DNA of 31,392 nucleotides from a virus. How positions within the stretch are numbered: the stretch's first letter is position 1; each line of letters starts with the position of its first letter. Location of the stretch: positions 1-31,392 of IMG/VR virus record IMGVR_UViG_3300032307_000983; one strand, 5' to 3'. Below, piece after piece: positions 15,152-22,760 of the stretch. The translations under genes and the position numbers were made by a program. Below the pieces are notes generated by a model. It had not been told where the DNA came from, ran no database searches, and worked only from the letters and a program-made list of their open reading frames with translations.

Positions 15152-15775
15152 ATGGATTTAAGGGAACTTATCAAAGAAACATTAGAAGAACATCTAAATA
15201 AATCTTTAATTATTAAAGAGTCTGTTGAACTTTCTGAAGCATTGAAATACCATGTTGATAATGAATTAACTTTGACAAATAACATTTTCAGAGCATATTC
15301 TGAAAGTTATTTTGATTTGGTAAATGAAGTGAGAAGATTGTGGGAAGCGGGCAAGATTAAATTGAATGAAGAGGACACTTTGATGGTTGAATCAGACTTA
15401 GGTAAAAAAGTAATGATTAAAGGCCAATTAATTTATCTTGACGCTCCATTTGTGAATGAAGATGAAGATGAGGAAGACGTTTTGGAAGAAGCAAAACATA
15501 GGGGTAAAAATGTTAAGTTGAATAAACCATTCAGAACTTCAGGAGGCCCAAAGAAATTTGCGGTTTATGTCAAATCTCCGAGTGGTGGTATTAAAAAAGT
15601 ATCTTTTGGAGACCCTAACTTAAGAGTTAGAAATAAAAATAAGGGTGCTGCGAAATCATTCAGAGCACGACACAAGTGTGACCAAAAGAAAGACAGAACC
15701 ACCGCAGGATACTGGAGCTGTAACGTAGGTCGTTACGCAAAACAACTCGGATTATCATCTTCAAATTCTTGGTAA
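15152..15775 (+). CDS. Virion-associated-type protein with conserved Cys/His C-terminal domain
   Basis: A 207-residue protein. The N-terminus MDLRELIKETLEEHLNK resembles short helical leader peptides seen on internal proteins of T4-like marine phages. The middle is acidic (NEDEDEEDVLEEA). The C-terminal about 85 residues form a basic domain with FAVYVKSPSGGIKKVSFGDP, SFRARHKCDQKKDRTTAGYW and SCNVGRYAKQLG. I recall this FRARHxC...YWSC domain from many T4-like phages; its function is uncertain, and the His/Cys residues may bind metal. The stop overlaps the next gene's ATG (TAATG). Confidence 0.75.
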   Translation: MDLRELIKETLEEHLNKSLIIKESVELSEALKYHVDNELTLTNNIFRAYSESYFDLVNEVRRLWEAGKIKLNEEDTLMVESDLGKKVMIKGQLIYLDAPFVNEDEDEEDVLEEAKHRGKNVKLNKPFRTSGGPKKFAVYVKSPSGGIKKVSFGDPNLRVRNKNKGAAKSFRARHKCDQKKDRTTAGYWSCNVGRYAKQLGLSSSNSW

Positions 15776-16041
15776 TGGATTTTCCTTTTGAACAAATAGA
15801 AGTTGATAATAAAAAAATCAGGACGTTCAGTCCTGATGTGGAGGAAGAAGAATTGAAATGGCACCAAGACTTAAGTGACCGAAATGTAACCATTATTGAA
15901 GATGGTGGATGGTCATTTCAAATGGAAAATGAATTGCCGGTCAAATTGTCTCGGGCCAGTCATATTCACATTCCTAAATTTGTTTGGCACAGAGTCATAA
16001 AAGGACCGGACCAATTGGTGGTCGAAATCGAAGAATTATAA
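15775..16041 (+). CDS. Small cupin-like protein
   Basis: An 88-residue protein starting at ATG 15775, which overlaps the previous stop. The sequence WHQDLSDRNVTIIEDGGWSF...LPVKL...HIHIPKFVWHRVIKG has the spacing of a single-domain cupin barrel: H in WHQD, a beta strand ending at GGW, then HIHIP and WHR. It may bind a metal ion. Position in a late cluster suggests a structural or assembly role; cupin-like small proteins are found in other T4-like phages. Confidence 0.7.
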   Translation: MDFPFEQIEVDNKKIRTFSPDVEEEELKWHQDLSDRNVTIIEDGGWSFQMENELPVKLSRASHIHIPKFVWHRVIKGPDQLVVEIEEL

Positions 16042-16044
16042 GAT

Positions 16045-16431
16045 ATGGAACCATCAAGTCCTTTATGGAATAAAATCAATAGATTTTTAGATACACACAC
16101 ATTTGACTTGGAGTGGACTCCTCCTGGTGCCGATGAATCTTTCAAATTCCACACAAAATTCAAGATGGAATTGACAGGAAAAAAAATTTACCGACAGATA
16201 TCTGATAAAGAATATGTTGAATATAGACTTTATATTCTTCCATCAGGAGGAGGGTCAGATATATATTTTTCAACAATTAAAGATTTGGCGGGAGAGAGAA
16301 CATTAACCGCCGAGAGTGGATCTTATTATATGGTAGTTCGTAAAACCAATGATTTATTATCGGATGTTTTAATTTACTTCGGAATAGAAAATCCATTAGT
16401 TTGTACCGAAGTTGTTAATCTTGTAGATTAA
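16045..16431 (+). CDS. Hypothetical protein, 128 aa, late cluster
   Basis: Starts 3 nt after the cupin-like gene. It is beta-rich with several aromatic strands (KIYRQISDKEYVEYRLYILP, SDIYFSTIKDL, SYYMVVRKTNDLLSDVLIYF). There is no signal peptide or TM. It ends 7 nt before the stop of the convergent 17059 gene. Likely a virion or assembly protein by context only. Confidence 0.65.
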   Translation: MEPSSPLWNKINRFLDTHTFDLEWTPPGADESFKFHTKFKMELTGKKIYRQISDKEYVEYRLYILPSGGGSDIYFSTIKDLAGERTLTAESGSYYMVVRKTNDLLSDVLIYFGIENPLVCTEVVNLVD

Positions 16432-16438
16432 AGTATTG

Positions 16439-17059
16439 TTATCCTAATTTTTTCAAAACATTTTTTATTACATCAATCAAAGTTTGTCTTCCAATTAAGA
16501 TAACTCCCGCAGCCAACAATCTTTCAGCAATCAATATTGCTGCGGTTTCAATGTCTTCCGTTTGACCTAATACGGATTGAACATCTGTAATAATAGGAAT
16601 TAGGAAACTGTAGGCGATAGCCTCCAAAAATGTTCCAACTCCTGTGTTAGCAGACGATAAAAAGTTTGTAAATGCATCTCTTAATTGTGTTCCTTTTCGA
16701 AGTCCATCTTGAAAAATATCTTCCAAACCATTTTCCTTAATCAAGGACATAATTTTCATGAATGGTCTTTTGGTCTCAAAAAATAACGCAAAAATAATTC
16801 CCACTAATACCAACATTCTTTGGTCTTCATTCAAACCTAAATGTTGAGTTCTCAAATATTGGTCAAGAGGAAGAACCAAACCTCCAACTGATGTACCCCA
16901 AGTCAACAACATTCTTAGGTTTATACCATAAGATTTGAAAACTTTATTTAACATTTGTTTTGTGAAGGCATACATGTTTTTCATGTATAACCCAAGTTGG
17001 GATTTTTCTTCTTCTTGAAGAAGTACTCTTAGTTGAGATTCTGTAATTAAAAATTCCAT
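16439..17059 (-). CDS. Multi-TM protein with helical N-terminal leader
   Basis: A 206-residue protein. The N-terminus MEFLITESQLRVLLQEEEKS is a leader type that recurs on structural proteins of large marine phages. It contains LITE and LLQE, which fit the (L/I)-x-E cleavage rule of the T4 prohead protease. About four hydrophobic stretches follow near residues 48-66, 83-100, 143-162 and 173-192. A membrane or internal head protein is possible. It is transcribed from a box shared back-to-back with the 17093 gene. Confidence 0.7.
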   Translation of the reverse strand: MEFLITESQLRVLLQEEEKSQLGLYMKNMYAFTKQMLNKVFKSYGINLRMLLTWGTSVGGLVLPLDQYLRTQHLGLNEDQRMLVLVGIIFALFFETKRPFMKIMSLIKENGLEDIFQDGLRKGTQLRDAFTNFLSSANTGVGTFLEAIAYSFLIPIITDVQSVLGQTEDIETAAILIAERLLAAGVILIGRQTLIDVIKNVLKKLG

Positions 17060-17065
17060 ATGATT

Positions 17066-17072
17066 ATAAATA
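17066..17072 (-). promoter_or_regulatory. TATTTAT box for 17059 gene
   Basis: On the minus strand TATTTAT ends 6 nt before the ATG at 17059. It is one half of a divergent pair with 17082-17088. Confidence 0.4.
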
Positions 17073-17081
17073 TATTGTATA

Positions 17082-17088
17082 TATTTAT
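17082..17088 (+). promoter_or_regulatory. TATTTAT box for 17093 gene
   Basis: TATTTAT ends 4 nt before the ATG at 17093. Together with 17066-17072 it leaves a 33-nt divergent intergenic region with no room for an untranslated leader. Confidence 0.4.
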
Positions 17089-17092
17089 TGTT

Positions 17093-17326
17093 ATGAAAGG
17101 ATCATTAAATGCGGAATTAAAAGTTGGAGATAAAGTTATGTGTTATCACATGGATGGAGAAATTGGTGTTCCTCCTGGAACGATTGGTAAAGTTACCGAC
17201 GTAACCACTGACCCATTTGAACCTGGTGGAAATGAAAAGATAATTAGTGTTAAATGGGAAAATGGAGTTAATTTGGCACTAATTAGTTCTACTGATTCGT
17301 GGAAAAAACTTATGTCTGAAGAATAA
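17093..17326 (+). CDS. Small SH3/KOW-like protein
   Basis: A 77-residue protein from ATG 17093; an upstream in-frame ATG at 17060 would lie before the TATTTAT box. The sequence AELKVGDKVMCYH...GTIGKVTDVTTDPF...KIISVKWENGVNLALISSTDSW has the five-strand layout of a small SH3/KOW-type barrel. I recall similar proteins with GxIGKV and VKWENG motifs in large phages. The role is unknown. Confidence 0.7.
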   Translation: MKGSLNAELKVGDKVMCYHMDGEIGVPPGTIGKVTDVTTDPFEPGGNEKIISVKWENGVNLALISSTDSWKKLMSEE

Positions 17327-17352
17327 AAAGGGAGAGATTAATTATCTCTCCC
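17325..17352 (-). terminator. Terminator of the long minus-strand operon
   Basis: A 9-bp stem, GGGAGAGAT (17330-17338) with ATCTCTCCC (17344-17352), has a 5-nt loop and is followed on the minus strand by TTTTT. It ends the 22081-17369 operon and may also help end the convergent 17093 gene, though the plus strand has no T run. Confidence 0.8.
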
Positions 17353-17368
17353 GTAATTATCCTCGATT

Positions 17369-17569
17369 TCACGAGAAAGTGTTAAATGATTCAATCTTCA
17401 AGAAAGTTTGTCCACTTGAACGATCGAGAATTTTTTCCATTTCTGAAACTGCCATTTCTTTTTCAGTATATTTTTTACTAAACAAAATCCCTCGAAAATA
17501 TCCATACCCATCATAGTATCCATTATCGTAAGGATTAAAAATTACAAATACTTCTTTAACTTTTTTCAT
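17369..17569 (-). CDS. Small hypothetical protein, 66 aa
   Basis: Last gene of the long minus operon. It contains a Tyr/Gly-rich motif (NPYDNGYYDGYGYFRG) followed by a helix (EKEMAVSEMEKILDR). Its start overlaps the end of the upstream small gene by 14 nt. No family is recognised. Confidence 0.6.
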   Translation of the reverse strand: MKKVKEVFVIFNPYDNGYYDGYGYFRGILFSKKYTEKEMAVSEMEKILDRSSGQTFLKIESFNTFS

Positions 17570-17714
17570 TTTTTAACCAATAATCTCCTTTTATATAATC
17601 TTCAATAGTTTTTTGTGGGAGCTTGGCTTTGAATACTGCATTTATTTTTCCTTTTGAACTATAATGGAATATCCAAGGCCAACCACATTTGCAACGAGCT
17701 TTCGAATCTTCCAT
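17556..17714 (-). CDS. 52-residue small protein with CKCGWPW motif
   Basis: A short frame, MEDSKARCKCGWPWIFHYSS to the end DYWLKNEKS. It fills the gap between the 17724 and 17569 genes and overlaps the latter by 14 nt. The CxC-G-W-P-W motif could be half of a metal site. Supported by operon packing and amino-acid composition only. Confidence 0.55.
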   Translation of the reverse strand: MEDSKARCKCGWPWIFHYSSKGKINAVFKAKLPQKTIEDYIKGDYWLKNEKS

Positions 17715-17723
17715 ATTATAATT

Positions 17724-17960
17724 CTATGTTTGTAATTCGAAGTATTCGTCAATACTTTTATTTAGGGTGTAATTTAATTTTTCTAACTCACTTGTTAAAC
17801 TCTTGAGAAATTCTTCCGAATAAAATCCCCTAAATCTTTCTTGAGGTGGGGAAAAATAAAAGAATCCATCAATTTTCACAAATGAACCGACAACAATACC
17901 ATTAGATTTCAAACTTATTTCATAAGTTTGATTTTTTTGTGTTTCTGTTAACTGTAACAT
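17724..17960 (-). CDS. Small hypothetical protein, 78 aa
   Basis: Beta-rich N-terminal half (YEISLKSNGIVVGSFVKIDG) and helical C-terminus (EEFLKSLTSELEKLNYTLN). Its ATG directly follows the stop of the previous gene (TAAATG). No family is recognised. Confidence 0.65.
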   Translation of the reverse strand: MLQLTETQKNQTYEISLKSNGIVVGSFVKIDGFFYFSPPQERFRGFYSEEFLKSLTSELEKLNYTLNKSIDEYFELQT

Positions 17961-18197
17961 TTATTTCAAATTTATAACTATTTTCGTTCCGTAATCGTCT
18001 ATTTGATATCCACAAAATCGGTTGTCCAATCTGAGATACTTTGTAAAATCAAATATAATAATTTCTTTACCATTATGATAGGAAACCAAAGAATTTAATG
18101 CGTAATCTATTGAGTAACCACCCTCCAACTTGTGTCCCAAGATTAATTCTGAAATCTCTTTGGGGACATCTTTACTGAGTAGAATAACAATTTGCAC
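17961..18197 (-). CDS. Small hypothetical protein, 78 aa
   Basis: Starts 3 nt after the thymidylate synthase stop. It is alternating strand and helix (MQIVILLSKDVPKEISELIL, KEIIIFDFTKYLRLDNRFCG), a small alpha/beta protein. No family is recognised. Confidence 0.65.
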   Translation of the reverse strand: MQIVILLSKDVPKEISELILGHKLEGGYSIDYALNSLVSYHNGKEIIIFDFTKYLRLDNRFCGYQIDDYGTKIVINLK

Positions 18198-18200
18198 GAC

Positions 18201-19277
18201 TTAATTGGATAAAGGTGCTTTGATTTTTGGATGTGACTGATAACCTACCAACTCAAAACAATCAGGTCTATAACTCATAATCTTTTCACTAAATGTTTTT
18301 TCACCCCAATAATTTTTGACTGCAGCATGCAGATACCAATTTCTTTCAGTTATTTGTACCTTTGGTAATTCAAACGGTTCTCTACTGATTTGTTCTTTTG
18401 CTTGTTCAATGTGGTTTTTGTATAGATGTACATCACCCAAATTACCAATCAATTCATCAGGTATCATATTCACTTCCTTTGCAATAATCTCCAATAGTAA
18501 TCCATAAGAAGCAATGTTAAATGGTAATCCTAAAAATGTGTCCACACTTCTTTGGTTCCACATTAAAGAGATTGCTCGACTTGGGGCATAATCTATTGGG
18601 TCAAGATTTTTGGTGTAACCTCTTTTTTCATATTCCGTAATTCTTTCTTCGGCAGTCAACTCTCTTGTATAAACTTGGAATCCATAATGACAAGGTGGTA
18701 AAACCATTTGGTCTAATTCACCTACATTCCATGCACTAACCATCAATCTTCTACTATCAGGATTTGATTTGAGTTCGTTAATTAGGTTTGTGATTTGGTC
18801 TATTTCAACACTATTATGGGTTGGTTCTCCTGCGGTGACATAATGGTTCTTTTTGTTTTCATATTTCCAATTTCTCCATTGCTTACCATAGATTGGGCCT
18901 AAATCACCCCACTTCTTTGCAAACTCTTCATCGGTTTTTATTTTCTTAATGAATTGTTCTTGGTTCCAAATTAAATCAGGATCACCTTCACTATTATTCA
19001 TAAAGTTTTTGAAGGCATCACCATCCCAAATATGACAATCGTAATCCAATAAGAATTTGATGTTTGTATCACCTCTTAAAAACCATAGGAGTTCTGCCAC
19101 CATTACTTTCCATGCCATTTTTTTTGTGGTTAATAATGGAAACCCTTCACTCATTTTATGACGGATTTGTCTACCAAATACTGAAAGTGTTCCAGTACCT
19201 GTCCTGTCCTTTTTCTCTACACCCAGATGAAGAATATCTTCAAGTAGTGCTTGGTATCTTGCATCTAAATTATTCAT
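18201..19277 (-). CDS. thyA: Thymidylate synthase (ThyA type)
   Basis: A 358-residue enzyme that converts dUMP to dTMP using methylene-tetrahydrofolate, supplying thymidine for phage DNA. Visible hallmarks are DRTGTGT near residue 24 (phosphate-binding Arg), RRLMVSAWN (Arg176-177), the catalytic Cys196 in LPPCHYGFQVY, the SLMWNQRSVDTFLGLPFNIASYG block and GNLGDVHLYKNH. It is longer than the 264-residue E. coli enzyme, with insertions near residues 90-165 and 205-235 (TRELTAEERITEYEKRGY). It overlaps the thioesterase stop by 8 nt. Confidence 0.97.
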   Translation of the reverse strand: MNNLDARYQALLEDILHLGVEKKDRTGTGTLSVFGRQIRHKMSEGFPLLTTKKMAWKVMVAELLWFLRGDTNIKFLLDYDCHIWDGDAFKNFMNNSEGDPDLIWNQEQFIKKIKTDEEFAKKWGDLGPIYGKQWRNWKYENKKNHYVTAGEPTHNSVEIDQITNLINELKSNPDSRRLMVSAWNVGELDQMVLPPCHYGFQVYTRELTAEERITEYEKRGYTKNLDPIDYAPSRAISLMWNQRSVDTFLGLPFNIASYGLLLEIIAKEVNMIPDELIGNLGDVHLYKNHIEQAKEQISREPFELPKVQITERNWYLHAAVKNYWGEKTFSEKIMSYRPDCFELVGYQSHPKIKAPLSN

Positions 19278-19644
19278 ATTGATTTATCTTGTCTTTATTA
19301 ATTGGAGTTGGTTTTCCAGTTTCATCTACTCTAACAAATACTATTTCATCGACAGTAATAACATCTTCTTTGGTATATTTGTTTCTTACATTACATTTGA
19401 AGGTAATTGAGGTATTACCCAACCTTACCAAATCCATCCCTATTTCAACAATATCACCTAATTTTGGTGATGTCCTGAAATCGATTTTGGACATGGCTTT
19501 GGTAACAACCATTCGATCACCAATTTGACAAATTGCGTACACGGATGCTTCTTCATCAATCCATTTCAACAATTGGCCTCCAAAGAGTGTTCCTCTCGGG
19601 TTCAAATCTTCGTATTTTACAATTTTTCTTGTTCTGTAAATCAT
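19270..19644 (-). CDS. Acyl-CoA thioesterase, hotdog fold (YciA-like)
   Basis: A 124-residue single-hotdog protein. It contains the HGG-like N-terminal signature RGTLFGGQLLKWIDEEASVYA, with the likely catalytic Asp in WIDE, then VTKAMSKIDFRTSPKLGDIVEIG and a final strand VDEIVFVRVDETGKP. This is the layout of YciA/acyl-CoA hydrolases, which release free fatty acid from acyl-CoA. Such a gene is unusual in phages. It is coupled to thyA within the same operon, and its true substrate could be another CoA or nucleotide thioester. Confidence 0.85.
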   Translation of the reverse strand: MIYRTRKIVKYEDLNPRGTLFGGQLLKWIDEEASVYAICQIGDRMVVTKAMSKIDFRTSPKLGDIVEIGMDLVRLGNTSITFKCNVRNKYTKEDVITVDEIVFVRVDETGKPTPINKDKINQYE

Positions 19645-19646
19645 AA

Positions 19647-19754
19647 CTAAATTTTAGGCCATTGTTGGTGGTTGTTTCTGAATTCATTGGATAGGGAGAA
19701 TCCCAACCAAATATCTTTCAGAACTATTTTAATTTTTGATATCATCTTTTTCAT
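19647..19754 (-). CDS. Putative 35-residue small protein
   Basis: A short frame, MKKMISKIKIVLKDIWLGFS to the end NNHQQWPKI. It begins inside the last codons of the 19884 gene in another frame and its TAG lies 2 nt before the thioesterase ATG. Operon packing and a plausible amphipathic helix are the only support. Confidence 0.4.
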   Translation of the reverse strand: MKKMISKIKIVLKDIWLGFSLSNEFRNNHQQWPKI

Positions 19755-19884
19755 CTTCGTCAAATAAATCTTCTCCTTTATAATCAGGATGATTTTTATG
19801 CATGTAATCGATTCTTGTTACCCATAGCCACGCCACAGGTAATAAAAATATACAAATAATTGCAAATATTATTGTTCCTATCAT
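19729..19884 (-). CDS. 51-residue single-TM small protein
   Basis: A short frame, MIGTIIFAIICIFLLPVAWL, then a basic/acidic tail ending DEDEKDDIKN. One N-terminal TM helix with a cytoplasmic acidic tail. It starts 8 nt after the stop of the 20519 gene. The function is unknown. Confidence 0.6.
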   Translation of the reverse strand: MIGTIIFAIICIFLLPVAWLWVTRIDYMHKNHPDYKGEDLFDEDEKDDIKN

Positions 19885-19892
19885 GTCAGTAA

Positions 19893-20519
19893 TTATTTAC
19901 TATCTCTTAATCTATTTAATTGGTCAACTAGTCTATCTACACTACCCCAAACTATATTCGCATCTGGATCGATAGCTTTGATTTGCCCCACTAATTCTTC
20001 TTGTCTCCCTTTAGAATAATATCCTGCTTCGATGTAATCTGCCAAATCCTGAAGATGTTTTGGTGCGTTGATTGAAATCCTTAAATCATAGTCGGTCCAC
20101 TTGGTTTTGTAATCCCACATCATCATTCCTTTTGTAAGTTTTTTCTCCCAGTTGTGTAAAGTGAAATTACGAACTCTTACAATGGAGTTATCAGAACCGA
20201 ATAAGTGTAGAAAACGAAGAACCCATCTTGGACACCATTTAGGTTTTGCTTCATAGTCCATTGCAAGAACTAAAGGATACAGTGCTTTGAACAATTTCCC
20301 ATCTTCTCGGTAAGGAACTGATCCTAAATAATGATACTTCTCGTAAAAATTTTTTGGAAAAAAAACTGCACGGATTTCGTCAAAAAAAATATCTCTCGTA
20401 AAAATCATTCCTTTTTTTCTTCCCTTCCAAAACATAAGACTTTGTAAAAAATCCAATGTTTTTTCTTTGAAAGGTCTATTATCCTTAAATACGATCTTAC
20501 TTTCTGTGTTAGTCTTCAT
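19893..20519 (-). CDS. Hypothetical protein, 208 aa
   Basis: I start at the ATG at 20519 (MKTNTESKIVFKDNRPFK); an upstream GTG-type extension would run through the previous gene. The protein is basic and aromatic-rich, with FWKGRKKGMIFTRDIFFDEI, LVLAMDYEAKPKWCPRWVLR and a C-terminal helical section. No known motif is evident; it may be a conserved protein of large Bacteroidetes phages. Overlaps the upstream gene by 11 nt. Confidence 0.7.
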   Translation of the reverse strand: MKTNTESKIVFKDNRPFKEKTLDFLQSLMFWKGRKKGMIFTRDIFFDEIRAVFFPKNFYEKYHYLGSVPYREDGKLFKALYPLVLAMDYEAKPKWCPRWVLRFLHLFGSDNSIVRVRNFTLHNWEKKLTKGMMMWDYKTKWTDYDLRISINAPKHLQDLADYIEAGYYSKGRQEELVGQIKAIDPDANIVWGSVDRLVDQLNRLRDSK

Positions 20520-20838
20520 CTTGTTTTGAAAGTTTATGTTGTAACTTACTAATTTTTTTTCCGAATAATTTGAATATTTTGTATCTGATATTTTCAATAT
20601 GACGCATTGCAATCCATTTTCCGATTACACTTCCTGCAAGATAGAATGGTATAATCCACCAATCACCTTCGAATAATCTGTCCAAAGACCAATATACCGA
20701 TGCCAAGGCAACTAAATTGATGTAAATGGAATTATACAGTAATAGACCTAACTTATTTTCATAGGTGTATTTTATTTCCAACACCTTAAAGATATTGAAC
20801 ATAATTTGAAACATCAAAACCAAAAAATAATATTTCAT
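20509..20838 (-). CDS. Multi-TM membrane protein, 109 aa
   Basis: Hydrophobic segments at about residues 2-20, 33-52 and 61-77, with YNSIYINLVALASVYWSL and WWIIPFYLAGSVIGKWIAM. The Lys-rich C-terminal tail is cytoplasmic if the N-terminus is inside. Its ATG overlaps the previous stop as ATGA. The function is unknown. Confidence 0.7.
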   Translation of the reverse strand: MKYYFLVLMFQIMFNIFKVLEIKYTYENKLGLLLYNSIYINLVALASVYWSLDRLFEGDWWIIPFYLAGSVIGKWIAMRHIENIRYKIFKLFGKKISKLQHKLSKQDED

Positions 20839-21035
20839 AATTTATTCTGATTCTTCCATTCTTCGATAATGTAGTTTATGTTGTCGGACAAATGGTCTTG
20901 TTTTGATAGCCACTCCAAAAATTCCTCAATCCCCAAATCATAAGATTTTTCCATACATTTTTCAACTGAATTTCTATCGAAAAATCCTGTGTGAACAATG
21001 TATCTACTCAATATTTTTTCTAAACTCGGTTTCAT
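20835..21035 (-). CDS. Small helical hypothetical protein, 66 aa
   Basis: The start at 21035 (MKPSLEKILSRYIVHTGFFD) is chosen because it overlaps the RNA ligase stop as ATGA; a start at 21050 is also possible. Predicted all-helical (VEKCMEKSYDLGIEEFLEWL). No family is recognised. Confidence 0.65.
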   Translation of the reverse strand: MKPSLEKILSRYIVHTGFFDRNSVEKCMEKSYDLGIEEFLEWLSKQDHLSDNINYIIEEWKNQNKL

Positions 21036-22081
21036 GATTCTTTCTGCCAAAACGGTTTGCTATATTCGGGTTTTATTAATTTCCATATGAACGGAGACAC
21101 ATCTTTTCCATTCAACATACTGAATAATATTGACGGATGTTCATATATTTTTGCATTTTCTGCAAAATCTTTTACATCCAAATTTTTTGAGTTTAGTTCG
21201 TTGAATATTTCGGTGTAATCCTTTTCGATATTTTCATATCTAACAACTAAATCTCTCACGGTATTTTTTACCCATGAGTCAAATTCATCAGGAACTCTAT
21301 CCAATAAGGTGGTTAAATCTTTTTTGTCTTTCAAGTATTCCCATATATCAACAGTGGAAAACTCGGTGAGTAACCTATGAAGGTAAACGTAATCTTCCCC
21401 TTTTATTTTAACTCTAAGACCACTTCTGAACTTTATTACATAGCCCTCCCTTTCTTTGGAGATAGAAGATTTAAGGGTCTTATAATCTTGTATGTCGTCG
21501 TATTTCTTGATTACAGGTAAACCAGTTTCTTCATTTATTTTCAATAATGAATCATAATCAAGTTCTTTACCAGTGGCATTACTTATCATAGATAAGACAA
21601 CCAAAACTTCGTCCTCACCGTAGTTACAAACTATCCTATTTTCAGGGTAGATTATTTCAACCAAAGTGGTATATCCTTTTGGGATCGGTTCAACATTATA
21701 CTTCTCATTCAATATTTGTCTTCCTTTTATAGATTGGGTTGAGGTAAATGAACCCTTGCTAGCCAAAATCCATTTACCTTGATACCAAAATAAAATTCCC
21801 AAAGACCCATCGAGTTTTTCGTAAACTTCGAATTCTTCATTGGGTATTTCTTGGGGAGTATATTCCTCTAAGTTGAAAAACTTATCGAAAGATTTTGCAA
21901 TTACATTACCCTGATTATCCAAAACTAATCCCCTACAACTTTTGGTGATATTGTCCCACAATTTCTCGTATTGGGTCTTTCTGGTGTAGTTGTATATAGA
22001 CAAAGGAAGGGTAGGATGGTCATTTTTAACCACCAAACCCTTCTCTATGTAATCGTTCAATATGTTTAAGTTAAATTCCAT
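21032..22081 (-). CDS. rnlA: T4 Rnl1-type RNA ligase
   Basis: A 349-residue nucleotidyltransferase. Motif I is EKLDGSLG, with Lys89 as the AMP-accepting lysine. Upstream is the Rnl1-like SCRGLVLD...KSFDKFFNLEE, and downstream ASKGSFTSTQS (motif Ia region), LVEIIYPENRIVCNY (motif III-like), EGYVIKF (motif IV) and VKIKGEDYVYLHRL (motif V). It joins 5'-phosphate to 3'-hydroxyl RNA ends; in T4 this repairs tRNA cut by host anticodon nucleases. It is the first gene of the operon, behind a host-type promoter, as expected for an early repair enzyme. Confidence 0.93.
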   Translation of the reverse strand: MEFNLNILNDYIEKGLVVKNDHPTLPLSIYNYTRKTQYEKLWDNITKSCRGLVLDNQGNVIAKSFDKFFNLEEYTPQEIPNEEFEVYEKLDGSLGILFWYQGKWILASKGSFTSTQSIKGRQILNEKYNVEPIPKGYTTLVEIIYPENRIVCNYGEDEVLVVLSMISNATGKELDYDSLLKINEETGLPVIKKYDDIQDYKTLKSSISKEREGYVIKFRSGLRVKIKGEDYVYLHRLLTEFSTVDIWEYLKDKKDLTTLLDRVPDEFDSWVKNTVRDLVVRYENIEKDYTEIFNELNSKNLDVKDFAENAKIYEHPSILFSMLNGKDVSPFIWKLIKPEYSKPFWQKES

Positions 22082-22097
22082 TTTTTTATTGTATTCC

Positions 22098-22105
22098 CAA
22101 AGGTA
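22098..22105 (-). promoter_or_regulatory. Bacteroidetes-type -7 box for the RNA ligase operon
   Basis: On the minus strand TACCTTTG (complement of 22098-22105) is a perfect TAnnTTTG, 16 nt before the ligase ATG. No clear TTTG is seen at -33. It should drive the twelve-gene operon down to 17369. Confidence 0.65.
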
Positions 22106-22131
22106 CTAAAAAAAATGGATAAAAGAAAACG

Positions 22132-22353
22132 TCAATTTTGGATTAACATATTTGTGTTTGCAATTGGAAATCTTGCAACAGGAACACGAACTTCGTTTCC
22201 TTCTTCATCGAGTTGTTTTCTCATTACTTCATAATAAGATTCCATAACTTTTACAGTTGGAACGTCTGAGAAAGTATGAATCATATTAGATCCAGGGTGT
22301 TGTACGTAGAGTGTCACTACTTTAGTTTTTGTGTTGAATACTAATGTTTGCAT
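22132..22353 (-). CDS. Small hypothetical protein, 73 aa
   Basis: Beta-rich protein (MQTLVFNTKTKVVTLYVQHP) with a helix (VMESYYEVMRKQLDEEGNEV) and the end ARFPIANTNMLIQN. It starts one base after the previous gene's stop. It looks like a conserved small phage protein without known function. Confidence 0.65.
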   Translation of the reverse strand: MQTLVFNTKTKVVTLYVQHPGSNMIHTFSDVPTVKVMESYYEVMRKQLDEEGNEVRVPVARFPIANTNMLIQN

Positions 22354-22354
22354 A

Positions 22355-22582
22355 TTATTTAATTTGTTCTAATTTTATTTTGTCATTTTTTTTGAAGGAA
22401 CAAGTTTTCCATTCTCTCCTGTCATTTTTATCCGGTAATGAGTAGTATTGTCTATCACCACAGAATTTACATTCTCGGACATTAACCCTTATGTCTTTTC
22501 TACCTTTTGGATGGTCAATTACTTCATGTTTTTCCTTTTTGGTTTTCCAATAATGAAGCCCAATTTTACAAAATAGTTTCAT
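22355..22582 (-). CDS. Small zinc-ribbon-like protein
   Basis: A 75-residue protein with MKLFCKIGLHYWK at the N-terminus and RECKFCGDRQYY in the middle. The Cys/His spacing C-x4-H and C-x2-C suggests one zinc site, in the style of the phage DUF1660-type small proteins (C-x-GH.W...C.RCG). The C-terminus is basic. It may bind nucleic acid. Confidence 0.65.
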   Translation of the reverse strand: MKLFCKIGLHYWKTKKEKHEVIDHPKGRKDIRVNVRECKFCGDRQYYSLPDKNDRREWKTCSFKKNDKIKLEQIK

Positions 22583-22585
22583 ACA

Positions 22586-22756
22586 TTATTCTTTTTCTTT
22601 TTCGTCGGCAAATGACAAAAGTAACACAATCGCGAGGATGGTTGTTAACCATCTATAGGTATCCACTGGCGTACCAAACACAAATTGGCTTGCAGTGTAC
22701 ATACCTAAAGTAAACACTCCAATTAAGGAGATACCTTGAAATATTTTCTTTTTCAT
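22586..22756 (-). CDS. 56-residue two-TM small protein
   Basis: The start at 22756 (MKKKIFQGISLIGVFTLGMY) is chosen over an upstream frame extension that would overlap the neighbouring gene. It has two TM helices, the second DTYRWLTTILAIVLLLSF, and an acidic/basic end DEKEKE. The function is unknown. Confidence 0.6.
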   Translation of the reverse strand: MKKKIFQGISLIGVFTLGMYTASQFVFGTPVDTYRWLTTILAIVLLLSFADEKEKE

Positions 22757-22760
22757 AGTT

